NCBI GenBank assembly: GCA_900766915.1
Contig: CAAFXE010000179.1
Span: forward strand, 1 to 12,807
From: Lachnospiraceae bacterium
GTDB taxonomy: Bacteria > Bacillota > Clostridia > Lachnospirales > Lachnospiraceae
Reading direction: 5' to 3'
Length of the DNA stretch: 12,807 nt
Positions within the stretch are counted from its first letter, which is position 1. Every line of letters begins with the position of its first letter. The notes beneath the pieces were generated by a model. It saw only the letters and a list, made by a program, of their open reading frames with translations. It searched no databases and was not told the DNA's origin. Of the stretch, positions 1-8,342 are shown one piece after another. The translations under genes were made by a program, and so were the position numbers.

Positions 1-1
1 G

Positions 2-1300
2 AAGATCCGCTTTTTTACATTGATCACCCTCATCGCTATGGCAATGTATGTTTTCTTTTTTAAAAATAAAACGGATTTTTCCAAAAGAGCAATCGCAATG
101 ACCCTGTTGTCCATTCTGATTTCCTTTTTTTGCTGTGTTGCCGTACACAATGTTTTGATGGAAAAATACTCCATCCACACGGAAAAAGAGCATTCTTTTT
201 CAATCCATCACTGGATCATGATGGGACTTCAGGGTGACGGGACCTTCTACTATATCGATGAAGATTTTTCTAAAGCTTTTTTAACCAGAGAGAGCCGCAT
301 CGAAGCCAACAAAGAAATGATTGCCAAAAGAATCCAGGAGCTGGGGCCTGACGGACTTGTAAAGCTGTGGGGACGAAAGCTTGCCATTACTTGGGCAGAC
401 GGTTATGATGATTATTCCTCTAACCTGAATCTGGTCAGACACTATGGGCAATTTTATGACTGGATTTGTGGCTATCGCAGCGAATTTCTGGCTGCGTGGC
501 TTCATATTTACAACAGTATGAGCTGGCTTCTGCTTACCATTTGTGCCCTTCGGCTTTTCCGTAAAAAGCTGCCTGATTTTACCTATGCCATCTGCATCAC
601 CATCGTAGGCGGCATGATCTTTCATCTGTTCTGGGAAGCCGGAGAACAGTACAGCATGCCTTTTGCACTCCTGATCATTGCAGCTGCCGCCATGGGAGCT
701 GACAGTTTCCTTGCGCAGGAGGAAAAATGGTGCACGTCAAACAACTTTTCATCTTCTCTGATGAAATGGGGGCCTCCTGTATTACTCTTAAGCGCCACAC
801 TGATTCATACTATTCCAGACATTCATACCCAGGCAACGAATGCAGTTCAACCGGCTGCGATTCAAAATTTGGTATCGGGCGAAGCCATCTTCCTGAAGCA
901 GGATCAGGTGCTTAGACAGACCGTGACCTGTTCTTCACCGGTAAATACCTTAACCCTTCGCTATAAATACTATGGGGAGCAGCCGGAAAATGCCCGTATC
1001 ATGCTTCGGTTATCTGACAGCAAAGGAAATATCCTGACTGAGGAACTGCTTCCTTTGGAAAAATTCTTCCAGATATTTGAATTTTCATTTCCTGAAACCA
1101 CTCCTGATATGGACGAGACCTTTCTCATAGAGCTTTCCGGCATCAGTATCCCGGATAATGAATATCTGGGTTTTGCCGCCTACAATACCGGCAACTGGGA
1201 TACTTATCCTAATGGCTGCGTCTCTTTGGATGAGGAGCCCCTCCCCAACAGCGATCTTTATTTTGAACTATCAAATCACTCTGAAAAAACACTTTTTTAA
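2..1300 (+). CDS. C-terminal part of a multi-pass membrane protein, GT-C (family 39-like) glycosyltransferase type; 5' truncated by the window edge
   Basis: The frame is open to the left edge, so the start lies outside; the TTG at 20 falls inside a hydrophobic segment and is not a credible start. Counting residues from position 20, hydrophobic spans appear at about 1-15, 24-47, 157-178, 187-206, 211-230 and 250-266. A hydrophilic loop of about 110 residues lies between the second and third. After the last span comes a soluble, beta-rich tail of about 150 residues (285-426). An E-x-x-E-Q-Y-S-M-P-F segment near residue 206 resembles the conserved E...RY..P region late in bacterial PMT-type (GT39) transferases, which move sugars from a lipid-phosphate carrier onto acceptors outside the membrane. 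The catalytic N-terminal loop is missing, so substrate and activity cannot be judged. The gene converges on the clpX-like gene with 14 nt between stop codons. Membrane topology is clear; the enzyme family is tentative. Confidence 0.6.
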   Translation, partial: KIRFFTLITLIAMAMYVFFFKNKTDFSKRAIAMTLLSILISFFCCVAVHNVLMEKYSIHTEKEHSFSIHHWIMMGLQGDGTFYYIDEDFSKAFLTRESRIEANKEMIAKRIQELGPDGLVKLWGRKLAITWADGYDDYSSNLNLVRHYGQFYDWICGYRSEFLAAWLHIYNSMSWLLLTICALRLFRKKLPDFTYAICITIVGGMIFHLFWEAGEQYSMPFALLIIAAAAMGADSFLAQEEKWCTSNNFSSSLMKWGPPVLLLSATLIHTIPDIHTQATNAVQPAAIQNLVSGEAIFLKQDQVLRQTVTCSSPVNTLTLRYKYYGEQPENARIMLRLSDSKGNILTEELLPLEKFFQIFEFSFPETTPDMDETFLIELSGISIPDNEYLGFAAYNTGNWDTYPNGCVSLDEEPLPNSDLYFELSNHSEKTLF

Positions 1301-1306
1301 CAGCAA

Positions 1307-1328
1307 AGGGTCTGCTACTGCAGACCCT
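1307..1328. terminator. Hairpin shared by two convergent genes, overlapping the clpX-like stop codon
   Basis: A perfect 9-bp stem AGGGTCTGC / GCAGACCCT with a 4-nt loop lies between the stop at 1300 (plus) and the clpX-like stop at 1315-1317 (minus). One arm encodes the last residues of the clpX-like protein and the loop contains its stop codon. Both flanks are T-containing (CTTCTATT on plus, TTGCTGTT on minus) but neither is a perfect T run. The convergent position supports a bidirectional terminator. Confidence 0.65.
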
Positions 1329-2751
1329 CTTCTATTGCCTTGGCACCGCGCATCTCAATGATGGGACCTCCGGCATGCTCTATATATTCTCTTGTAATCG
1401 TTACCCGTCCGATATTGTCATCCTTAGGAATCTCATACATAATATCCAGCATAAATTCCTCAATAATGGCACGGAGGGCTCTGGCTCCTGTGTCTTTTTC
1501 CATGGCCTTTTCAGCAATGGCCTCCAAAGAATCGTCGTTAAACAGAAGTTCTACCTCGTCCAGCTCCAGAAGCTTTTTGTACTGCTTAAGAATCGCATTT
1601 TTAGGTTCTCTTAATATCTTCACCAGCATGTCCTTGGTCAATGCTTCCAAAGACAGCAGGATCGGAAGGCGTCCGATAAACTCCGGAATCATTCCGAAAT
1701 TCTTTACATCTTCCACGGTCACCTTCTGTAAAATGTTTTTGTCATGGTCATATTTATCCTTCAGATCCGCATTAAAACCAATGGAAGACTGCTTATTGAG
1801 ACGCTCCTTGATAATATCCTCCAACCCCGGGAAAGCACCGCCACAGATAAAAAGAATATTTCTCGTATCCACTGTTTCCATGGGGACCATGCCGTTTTTG
1901 CTGTTGGAGCCCACCGGAACATCCACTTCTGCACCCTCTAAAAGCTTTAAGAGTCCCTGCTGAACTGCTTCTCCGTTGACATCCCTCTGATTCTGATTTT
2001 TCTTTTTACCGATCTTATCAATTTCATCAATGAAAATGATTCCCCGTTCCGCTTTCTCCGCATCGTTATCTGCAGCTGCCAAAAGCTTGGATACCACACT
2101 TTCAATGTCATCGCCGATGTAGCCTGCTTCGGTCAGTGTGGTAGCATCTGCAATAGCAAGGGGTACATCCAGAAGCTTCGCCAGGGTTTTTACCAGGTAG
2201 GTCTTACCGCAGCCGGTAGGTCCGATCATCAAAATGTTGGACTTTTCAATTTCGATGCTGTCCATGGTGTTGGTAGCAACCCGTTTATAATGATTGTAAA
2301 CGGCTACAGAAATTGCCTTTTTGGCATATTCCTGACCGATCACATATTCATCTAACTGTTCTTTGATCTTATGTGGTGCCGGAATATCCTTTAAATCTAT
2401 GGCAGGCTTTTTGTCTGTTCTTTTTTTCTTCACCTTTTTACGGGGCGGCATAAAACCTTGCAGATCAGCCAGATTGATCATGCTGATGCTGGGGCCTTTG
2501 GGTTTTTCCAGATTATCACTGTTTTCTGTATATTTATCAAGGTTTAATGGACTTGCACTGACAGCATCCATTGTTTTTTGCATACAATCAGGGCAAATAT
2601 ACATCCCTTCCATCATGGTGATCATTTTCCCGGTCTTACTTTCCGGACGTCTGCACACAAAACAATACTTTTCATATTCCTCAGAAGAAGGCCCATCTTC
2701 TGTATTTTTTCCATCTATCACTTCTCTAAAATCTTCGTTTTTGATTTCCAA
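1315..2751 (-). CDS. clpX: ClpX-type AAA+ unfoldase with N-terminal zinc-binding domain, long form, TTG start
   Basis: ClpX hexamers unfold proteins and feed them to the ClpP peptidase. Seen here: a four-cysteine zinc-binding domain (C30, C33, C53, C56); a long charged linker (about 60-125, lysine-rich at 104-115); Walker A GPTGCGKT (177-184); pore loop GYIG (210-213); Walker B IIFIDEID (238-245); the IGF tripeptide (324-326) that docks on ClpP in this family; and a sensor-2 GARALR motif near the C terminus. At 478 residues it is longer than the usual 410-430, mainly because of the linker. The start is TTG: the codon four positions upstream is an in-frame TAG, and the first downstream Met would delete the first cysteine pair. 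A purine-rich AGGAAAGG (2764-2771) sits 12 nt upstream, wider than normal. No clpP or tig is adjacent, so this may be a second ClpX-like protein rather than the housekeeping copy. Confidence 0.9.
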   Translation of the reverse strand: MEIKNEDFREVIDGKNTEDGPSSEEYEKYCFVCRRPESKTGKMITMMEGMYICPDCMQKTMDAVSASPLNLDKYTENSDNLEKPKGPSISMINLADLQGFMPPRKKVKKKRTDKKPAIDLKDIPAPHKIKEQLDEYVIGQEYAKKAISVAVYNHYKRVATNTMDSIEIEKSNILMIGPTGCGKTYLVKTLAKLLDVPLAIADATTLTEAGYIGDDIESVVSKLLAAADNDAEKAERGIIFIDEIDKIGKKKNQNQRDVNGEAVQQGLLKLLEGAEVDVPVGSNSKNGMVPMETVDTRNILFICGGAFPGLEDIIKERLNKQSSIGFNADLKDKYDHDKNILQKVTVEDVKNFGMIPEFIGRLPILLSLEALTKDMLVKILREPKNAILKQYKKLLELDEVELLFNDDSLEAIAEKAMEKDTGARALRAIIEEFMLDIMYEIPKDDNIGRVTITREYIEHAGGPIIEMRGAKAIEEGLQ

Positions 2752-2763
2752 TGTACTTAACTA

Positions 2764-2771
2764 CCTTTCCT
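2764..2771 (-). promoter_or_regulatory. Shine-Dalgarno-like site for the TTG-initiated clpX-like gene
   Basis: On the minus strand AGGAAAGG precedes the TTG at 2751 with 12 intervening bases. This is long spacing and, combined with a TTG start, predicts weak translation initiation. The in-frame TAG lies between the two, so no upstream start in this frame can use the site. Confidence 0.5.
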
Positions 2772-2818
2772 GTATCAGTTTTTACTAAATGTTTTTCAAT
2801 TTCGGGTCTTATTGTAAC

Positions 2819-2852
2819 ACAAAAGAGGTATAGCTGCCTATACCTCTTTTGT
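2819..2852. terminator. Strong 15-bp hairpin downstream of htrA
   Basis: A perfect inverted repeat (arms 2819-2833 and 2838-2852, ACAAAAGAGGTATAG and its complement, 4-nt loop) lies between the htrA stop and the clpX-like gene. The A-run and T-run built into the arms give each strand a TTTTGT ending, typical of Firmicutes intrinsic terminators. It most likely ends the clpC-radA-htrA transcript, which means the clpX-like gene needs its own promoter or read-through. The remaining bases from 2853 to 2928 show nothing I can assign. Confidence 0.8.
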
Positions 2853-2928
2853 TTATTTATATATTCTTTAGAATTGATCTGCTGTGTTTATCATATCCCT
2901 GACTGGCAGAGAGATTTTCAAAAACACC

Positions 2929-4266
2929 CTAGTCAAGACCTGCATCTTTCCTGCTTCCAAGAGTTACGGAAAAAGTTTGTTCTTCGTAGCCGGATTCCCT
3001 GGTTTTTACCACGATATCTACGGTTTCCCCTGCCTTGTAGTAGCTTAATGCTTCGATTAGCTCTGTATCGCCGGCAACCGTGCTGCCATCCAGTTTCACG
3101 ATTACGTCCCCTGACTTGATTCCTGCTTTTTCTGCCGCACTTCCCTTTACCACGCTCTTAACATATACACCGGAAGGAAGATCATAGGTCTTTGCCACAT
3201 CTGAGGTGACACTGATACATTCGATACCAAGATATCCTCTCTTGTCTGAATCCACCTGGTCACGAGTCTCCTTATTCATCAGATCACCGATAATACTTTC
3301 CACTTCTGTGATTGGAATGGCGTAACCCATACCTTCCACTTCATTGGCTGCAAGCTTGGCGGAATTGATACCGATGACCTCACCCTTCATGTTAATGAGA
3401 GCACCGCCACTGTTACCCGGATTGATGGCTGCATCTGTCTGGATCAGATTGTTGGTAATGGTTTCTCCGTTGGAACCCGTCACACTGACTTCACGATTGA
3501 GGGCACTGATGATTCCTGTGGTAGTTGACTGACCATAGCCCAATGCATTTCCGATGGCAACAACCTGTTCCCCAACCTTTAACTGGGAGGAATCTCCGAT
3601 GGTTGCAATGGTGATCTGTTTCTTCACTTCTGTCGGAATATCAGAAAGCTTTACAGAAATCACTGCCAGGTCTTTCTGGGAGTCATAACCCTTGATCTTG
3701 GCACTGATGACCTTATCCGTATCTTTTTCTTCCTGCTCGTCAAAGCTGAAATATACGCTCAGCTCCTTGGCACCGGAAACTACATGGTAATTGGTTACGA
3801 TCAGAAGCTCTGTATCATTTTCACCGATGATAATTCCGGAACCGCTGCCGCTGGTCTCCTGCTGATAGGTTCCAAACCAGCTTCTGACTTCCTGTACACC
3901 CTTGTTATTAATGGACACAACGGACGGCATACATTTTTCTGCAATGTCAGACACATCAATACTGTTTTTTACTGTAGTGGTAATAGTCTGACCCGGATCC
4001 GCCTTCTGAATCTCTGTGATAGTCTCAGATGTTTTTCCAATACCGAAAATGTCATGACCAACATATAAAACTCCTAAGAAAGCGCCTCCGCCCACCAGAC
4101 CTGCCACAAGGGCAATGCAGATGGTCTTTAACAAGGTCTTTCCAAAACCGCCTTTTTTTTCTTTCTTTGGATTTACCGGAGCACTCTGTACCTCCTCATA
4201 GGTGCTTTCGTACACCGGCTCCTCACTGTCATTATAAAATGGACCTGTAAATCTATATTCACTCAT
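2929..4266 (-). CDS. htrA: Membrane-anchored HtrA/DegP-type serine protease with one PDZ domain
   Basis: This family degrades misfolded or damaged proteins at the outer face of the membrane. With the start at 4266 the protein has 445 residues: a short cytoplasmic tail rich in E, Y and K; one transmembrane segment at about 45-70; a trypsin-like domain with catalytic H161 (TNYHVV), D199 (KDLAV) and S286 (GNSGGA); and a single C-terminal PDZ domain from about 344, with its GYLGI carboxylate-binding loop and the AGIKSGDVI core. The frame extends to an ATG at 4308, but I prefer the ATG at 4264-4266, which has an AGGAG (4273-4277) at correct spacing; the upstream ATG has none. The stop is followed by a strong terminator. 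The 157 nt before radA is AT-rich and holds no convincing promoter, so both read-through from radA and a private promoter remain possible. Confidence 0.94.
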   Translation of the reverse strand: MSEYRFTGPFYNDSEEPVYESTYEEVQSAPVNPKKEKKGGFGKTLLKTICIALVAGLVGGGAFLGVLYVGHDIFGIGKTSETITEIQKADPGQTITTTVKNSIDVSDIAEKCMPSVVSINNKGVQEVRSWFGTYQQETSGSGSGIIIGENDTELLIVTNYHVVSGAKELSVYFSFDEQEEKDTDKVISAKIKGYDSQKDLAVISVKLSDIPTEVKKQITIATIGDSSQLKVGEQVVAIGNALGYGQSTTTGIISALNREVSVTGSNGETITNNLIQTDAAINPGNSGGALINMKGEVIGINSAKLAANEVEGMGYAIPITEVESIIGDLMNKETRDQVDSDKRGYLGIECISVTSDVAKTYDLPSGVYVKSVVKGSAAEKAGIKSGDVIVKLDGSTVAGDTELIEALSYYKAGETVDIVVKTRESGYEEQTFSVTLGSRKDAGLD

Positions 4267-4272
4267 ACTGTT

Positions 4273-4277
4273 CTCCT
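4273..4277 (-). promoter_or_regulatory. Ribosome binding site that fixes the htrA start
   Basis: AAAGGAG on the minus strand ends 6 nt before the ATG at 4264-4266. It selects this start over the in-frame ATG at 4306-4308, which would add 14 residues. Confidence 0.75.
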
Positions 4278-4423
4278 TTCTATTACGGACTCTATCATAA
4301 CGATTCAAATCCGAACTCCAAACTGTTTTTCTTTGAATGATTACATTCTATCAGCGGTTTGTGAAAAAAATGTGTTCATCTTATTAAAAATGTTTGAAAT
4401 ATAGGAATTTTTTTCCAGATCCA

Positions 4424-5788
4424 TTAAGAAATAGCTCTCATGGCGTCCTGAACAGATGCCACTCCCACCAATCCTATACCATCCACAGGCTCCATGGAAT
4501 CTGCTGACACCTTTGGAAGGATGACTCTTAAAAATCCAAGCTTTTTCGCTTCCAGCACCCTCTGTCTTGCCATACTGACCGCACGGACCTCTCCACTTAA
4601 ACCAACCTCTCCAAAGACAATGGTCTTTTCATCAATAGGCTGATCCCTGTAGCTGGAGATTAAAGCCAGAACAATTGCCAGATCCAGAGCCGGTTCATTC
4701 ATACGGATTCCCCCGGCAATGTTGATGTAAGCATCGCAGGAAGACAGTGGCAGATTCAGCCGCTTTTCCAGTACTGCCAAAAGCAGGTTTACACGGTTGC
4801 AATCTGTTCCCGCTGCAGTCCTTCTGGGAAGTCCGAAGCTGGTTCTGCAAACCAGTGCCTGCACTTCCATAAGTACCGGACGGGTTCCTTCCATAGAGCA
4901 GGCCACCACAGAACCGGAAGCATTTTCCGGACGGCCGTTTAGCATATATTCTGAAGGATTGGCTACCTCTCTTAATCCATCCTCCCGCATTTCAAAGACA
5001 CCAATCTCATTGGTAGAGCCAAATCGGTTCTTTACCCCACGAAGGATCCGATAGGCCGCGTGGCGGTCGCCCTCAAAATAAAGCACGGTATCCACCATGT
5101 GCTCTAACACACGGGGACCTGCTACCGTCCCCTCTTTTGTTACATGACCGACAATAAAGATGGTAATTCCCTGTTTTTTGGCAAGCTGCATCAATACTGC
5201 TGTGGACTCCCGGACCTGGGATACACTGCCCGGAGCAGAGGAGATCTCTTCATTGCACATGGTCTGGATAGAGTCAATAATTGCCACCTTTGGCTTTTCT
5301 TTCATAAGGATTGCTTCAATCTCCCCAAGGCTGGTCTCACATAAGAATTTGACGTCATTGGTAAAGCTTCCAATCCTTGCTCCACGCATTTTGATCTGCT
5401 TTAAGGATTCCTCCCCTGATACATAAATGGTAGAAACATGACTGTCAGCCAGATTTTTACAAACCTGAAGAAGAATGGTTGATTTACCGATTCCGGGATC
5501 ACCACCCACCAAAACAAGGGAACCTGGCACGATTCCTCCACCTAAGACCCGATCAAGTTCCTTCATACCACAGCTTAAGCGCTCTGTCTCGGAAACTTCA
5601 ATCTCGCCAAGGGTCACCGGTTTTGCTGCACCAAAAACTCCTGTCCGTGTGGTTTTACCGGCAGATTTTACTACCGGCTCCTCCACAAAGCTGTTCCATG
5701 CCCGGCATCCCGGGCACTGTCCCATCCATTTCGCTGATTCATATCCACATTCCTGACAAAAAAACACATTGTTCTTACTCTTTGCCAT
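4424..5788 (-). CDS. radA: DNA repair ATPase RadA/Sms
   Basis: RadA is a RecA-like, DnaB-like motor that drives branch migration of recombination intermediates and helps repair stalled or broken DNA. The 454-residue protein has the usual length and order: an N-terminal zinc finger (C11, C14, C25, C28); Walker A GGDPGIGKST (95-104); a Walker B-like segment VAIIDSIQTM (about 168-177); the RadA-specific KNRFG motif (253-257) needed for its DNA-related activity; and a C-terminal Lon-like domain. The start is supported by AAGGAG (5794-5799) five nt upstream of the ATG. It lies 43 nt downstream of clpC, the conserved clpC-radA order of Firmicutes, so co-transcription is expected. The usual Firmicutes follower disA is absent, with htrA in its place. 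Confidence 0.97.
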   Translation of the reverse strand: MAKSKNNVFFCQECGYESAKWMGQCPGCRAWNSFVEEPVVKSAGKTTRTGVFGAAKPVTLGEIEVSETERLSCGMKELDRVLGGGIVPGSLVLVGGDPGIGKSTILLQVCKNLADSHVSTIYVSGEESLKQIKMRGARIGSFTNDVKFLCETSLGEIEAILMKEKPKVAIIDSIQTMCNEEISSAPGSVSQVRESTAVLMQLAKKQGITIFIVGHVTKEGTVAGPRVLEHMVDTVLYFEGDRHAAYRILRGVKNRFGSTNEIGVFEMREDGLREVANPSEYMLNGRPENASGSVVACSMEGTRPVLMEVQALVCRTSFGLPRRTAAGTDCNRVNLLLAVLEKRLNLPLSSCDAYINIAGGIRMNEPALDLAIVLALISSYRDQPIDEKTIVFGEVGLSGEVRAVSMARQRVLEAKKLGFLRVILPKVSADSMEPVDGIGLVGVASVQDAMRAIS

Positions 5789-5831
5789 GATGACTCCTTA
5801 CTTGTGACTGTTCACCGCATTCCGGTAAACA

Positions 5832-8267
5832 CTACTTCACATGAAATACACATGTTTTGCCGGATACTCCTACGACTACCGTATCTCCGACCTTCACATT
5901 TCCGTTTAAGATTTCGTCAGTCAATGCATCCTCCACCTTAGTCTGCATTGCACGTTTTAACGGTCTGGCACCGTATTTTTCATCTTTTCCCGATTCTACG
6001 ATCAGATCCTTCACAGTACTTCTAAAGGTCAGTTCAATACCCATCTGCTCTTTGCACCGCCTGATCAGTTCCTTTTGAAGGAGTCCTACAATCTTTTTCA
6101 AATGCTCCTCTTTTAAGGTATGGAACACGATCATTTCATCAATACGGTTCAAAAACTCCGGCTTAAAGATTCGTTTCACTTCCTCCATCACACCGGCTTT
6201 CATCCGTTCGTAATCTGCCTTCTCATCCTCCCTGGCACCAAAGCCCAGCTTCTTAGGGGAAATGATGGCACCAGCCCCTGCATTGGAGGTCATAATGATC
6301 ACGGTGTTTTTAAAATCTACCACACGCCCCTGGGAATCCGTGATACGTCCATCATCCAGTACCTGAAGTAAAATGTTAAATACATCCGGATGAGCCTTCT
6401 CGATCTCATCAAATAAAATGACAGAATAGGGGTTTTTACGAACCTTCTCACTTAACTGTCCACCATCGTCATGACCTACGTATCCCGGAGGAGAACCAAT
6501 CATTTTAGATACACTGTGCTTTTCCATGTATTCGGACATATCGACACGGATCATGGCATCCTCACTGCCAAAAAGAACCTCTGCCAGTGCTTTGGAAAGC
6601 TCCGTCTTACCAACACCGGTAGGTCCTAAAAACAGGAAGGAACCAATGGGACGTTTCGGATCTTTTAATCCCACACGACCACGCTTTACAGCTTTGGAAA
6701 CTGCTTTTACCGCTTCCTCCTGACCAACCACTCTTTTATGAAGAATGGTTTCTAAATTTTTCAGCTTCTCTGATTCCTTTGCAGCCAGTTTTTCTACCGG
6801 AATTTTCGTCCATCCGGAAACAACGGTTTCCACATCAGAAACCTGCACGAAAAGCGGACGTCTGCCTCTTGCAGACTGCTTTTTCTCTTTTTCAAGCTTT
6901 TCTTCCAGAGTTTCGATCTTACCTTTAAGTTCCTTTGCTCCTTCATAATCCCCGGCATAGATTTTTTCTTCCCTTGCCTCATAAAGAGCTCGTATTTCAT
7001 CCTCTTTGGTATATTGCCGACTTTCTTTTTTCATTCCTCCAAGTCGCACGCCGGCTGCCGCCTCATCCATCACATCAATGGCTTTATCCGGCAGAAATCT
7101 GTCACTGATATAGCGTTTGGACAGCTTCACACAAGCCTCAATGGCTTCATCTGTAATCGTCACCTGATGATGTGCTTCGAATACCGGACGGAGACCTTCT
7201 AAGATCTGAACAGTCATTTCTTCCGTGGGCTCTTCGATGGATACCGGCTGGAATCTTCTCTCCAGTGCCGGATCCTTTTCAATATATTTACGGTATTCAC
7301 CGATGGTGGTAGCACCAATAAGCTGAATCTCTCCCCGGGAAAGATAAGGCTTCAAAATATTGGATGCATCCATGGCACCTTCCGCACCACCTGCACCGAT
7401 CATAGTATGGATCTCATCAATGAACAGAAGATAGTTTCCATTCATGCGAACCTCATCGATCACATTTTTAATTCGTTCCTCAAATTCCCCACGGTATTTG
7501 GTTCCTGCCACCATGGAGGTTAAGTCCAGCATGATCAGTCTCTTGTTTTTCATATTCTCCGGCACATTTCCCACAGAAATTTCCTGGGCGAGACCTTCCA
7601 CCACTGCACTTTTTCCTACTCCCGGCTCTCCAACCAGACAGGGATTGTTCTTGGTTCTGCGGCTTAAGATCTGGATCAGTCGTTTGATTTCATCCGTTCT
7701 TCCGATGACCGGGTCCAGCTTATGCATTCTCGCAAGCTCTGTCAGATCACGACTGTAGTGTTCCAACACGGATCCACGCTCTCTCATCTGACTTTCCTTT
7801 GCCTGCTCCTCCTTATAGGCTTTGCCCTCATCACCCATGGAATTTAAAACCTCCATGTAGACATCCCGGGCACTGATATTCAATGTTTTTAACAGTCTGG
7901 CAGCAATACACTCAAAATCCTTCAAAATGGCTATGAGCAGATGCTCCGTACCTACTTCCTCTTTATGAAATCTCTCTGCCTCTATTTGGGCATCCTGCAA
8001 TATTTTTTCCGCTCTTGGTGTATACTCTGAACACTGTTCCAGCGTTGTGAGCTCCACCGGTGCAATGAGCTGGTCAATGTAATCCAGTACCTTATCCTCA
8101 TCTACCCCAAAGCCCTCCAACACACTGCCTGCAAGAGAATTCTTCTGTCTGATCAGTCCCAGAAGAATGTGTTCTGTTCCTGTATATGGATGGCCTAAGG
8201 ATTTTGAAATTTTCCTGGCATATTTTAAGACCTGTTTTGCCTGGTCTGTGTACAATTCTTTCATCAT
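5832..8267 (-). CDS. clpC: ClpC-type class I Clp ATPase (Hsp100 unfoldase)
   Basis: ClpC unfolds aggregated or tagged proteins for ClpP, usually with an adaptor. The 811 residues show the complete plan: two N-terminal Clp-N repeats (about 4-65 and 80-145); first AAA+ module with Walker A GEPGVGKS (213-220), pore-loop KYRG (257-260) and Walker B LLFIDEIH (280-287); a UVR-like coiled middle segment (about 430-465) that marks ClpC and separates it from ClpB/ClpE; second AAA+ module with Walker A GPTGVGKT (548-555) and pore loop GYVG; and an LGFG loop in the second module where ClpP binds. The start at 8267 has a strong AGGAGG (8275-8280) at 7 nt; a second ATG follows immediately. In many Firmicutes clpC ends a ctsR-mcsA-mcsB-clpC operon, but here none of those genes is upstream and the leader carries its own promoter. 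Confidence 0.97.
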   Translation of the reverse strand: MMKELYTDQAKQVLKYARKISKSLGHPYTGTEHILLGLIRQKNSLAGSVLEGFGVDEDKVLDYIDQLIAPVELTTLEQCSEYTPRAEKILQDAQIEAERFHKEEVGTEHLLIAILKDFECIAARLLKTLNISARDVYMEVLNSMGDEGKAYKEEQAKESQMRERGSVLEHYSRDLTELARMHKLDPVIGRTDEIKRLIQILSRRTKNNPCLVGEPGVGKSAVVEGLAQEISVGNVPENMKNKRLIMLDLTSMVAGTKYRGEFEERIKNVIDEVRMNGNYLLFIDEIHTMIGAGGAEGAMDASNILKPYLSRGEIQLIGATTIGEYRKYIEKDPALERRFQPVSIEEPTEEMTVQILEGLRPVFEAHHQVTITDEAIEACVKLSKRYISDRFLPDKAIDVMDEAAAGVRLGGMKKESRQYTKEDEIRALYEAREEKIYAGDYEGAKELKGKIETLEEKLEKEKKQSARGRRPLFVQVSDVETVVSGWTKIPVEKLAAKESEKLKNLETILHKRVVGQEEAVKAVSKAVKRGRVGLKDPKRPIGSFLFLGPTGVGKTELSKALAEVLFGSEDAMIRVDMSEYMEKHSVSKMIGSPPGYVGHDDGGQLSEKVRKNPYSVILFDEIEKAHPDVFNILLQVLDDGRITDSQGRVVDFKNTVIIMTSNAGAGAIISPKKLGFGAREDEKADYERMKAGVMEEVKRIFKPEFLNRIDEMIVFHTLKEEHLKKIVGLLQKELIRRCKEQMGIELTFRSTVKDLIVESGKDEKYGARPLKRAMQTKVEDALTDEILNGNVKVGDTVVVGVSGKTCVFHVK

Positions 8268-8289
8268 TCACATGCCTCCTAGTCGTATC

Positions 8290-8318
8290 ATGTTACCATT
8301 TTTCCCTGACTTTTGCAA
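8290..8318 (-). promoter_or_regulatory. Predicted sigma-A promoter of clpC
   Basis: On the minus strand TTGCAA (8313-8318) and TAACAT (8290-8295) are separated by exactly 17 nt, and a TG one base before the -10 gives an extended -10. The predicted start lies a few bases upstream of the clpC ribosome binding site, giving a very short leader that excludes the structured repeat further upstream. No CtsR tandem heptads and no CIRCE element are visible nearby. Confidence 0.6.
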
Positions 8319-8329
8319 TTTTTATTGCA
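8314..8329. promoter_or_regulatory. Operator-like inverted repeat overlapping the clpC -35
   Basis: TGCAAT-TTTT-ATTGCA is a perfect 6-bp inverted repeat that overlaps the predicted -35 hexamer (8313-8318) and extends upstream of it. Its position suits a repressor or activator site. I do not recognise the regulator, and a short AT-rich palindrome may be chance. Confidence 0.35.
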
Positions 8330-8342
8330 TCATTTTCTTCCA

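Noticed and set aside
1340..1963. A 207-residue plus-strand frame opposite the clpX-like gene.
   Set aside because: It is the serine-rich antisense shadow of a well-supported gene; the same applies to other plus-strand frames opposite clpC, radA, htrA and the pur genes.
2752..2818. A clpX-like promoter TTGAAA-16-TGATAC.
   Set aside because: The start point would fall on or after the ribosome binding site, leaving no usable leader; a TACAAT nearby has no matching -35.
4267..4308. A longer HtrA starting at the ATG at 4308.
   Set aside because: It has no ribosome binding site, while the ATG at 4266 has a well-placed AGGAG.
4309..4423. A stress-regulator (CssR-like) site upstream of htrA, suggested by two CACA runs beside a T-run.
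   Set aside because: The pattern is short and AT-rich, and I cannot match it to a defined consensus.
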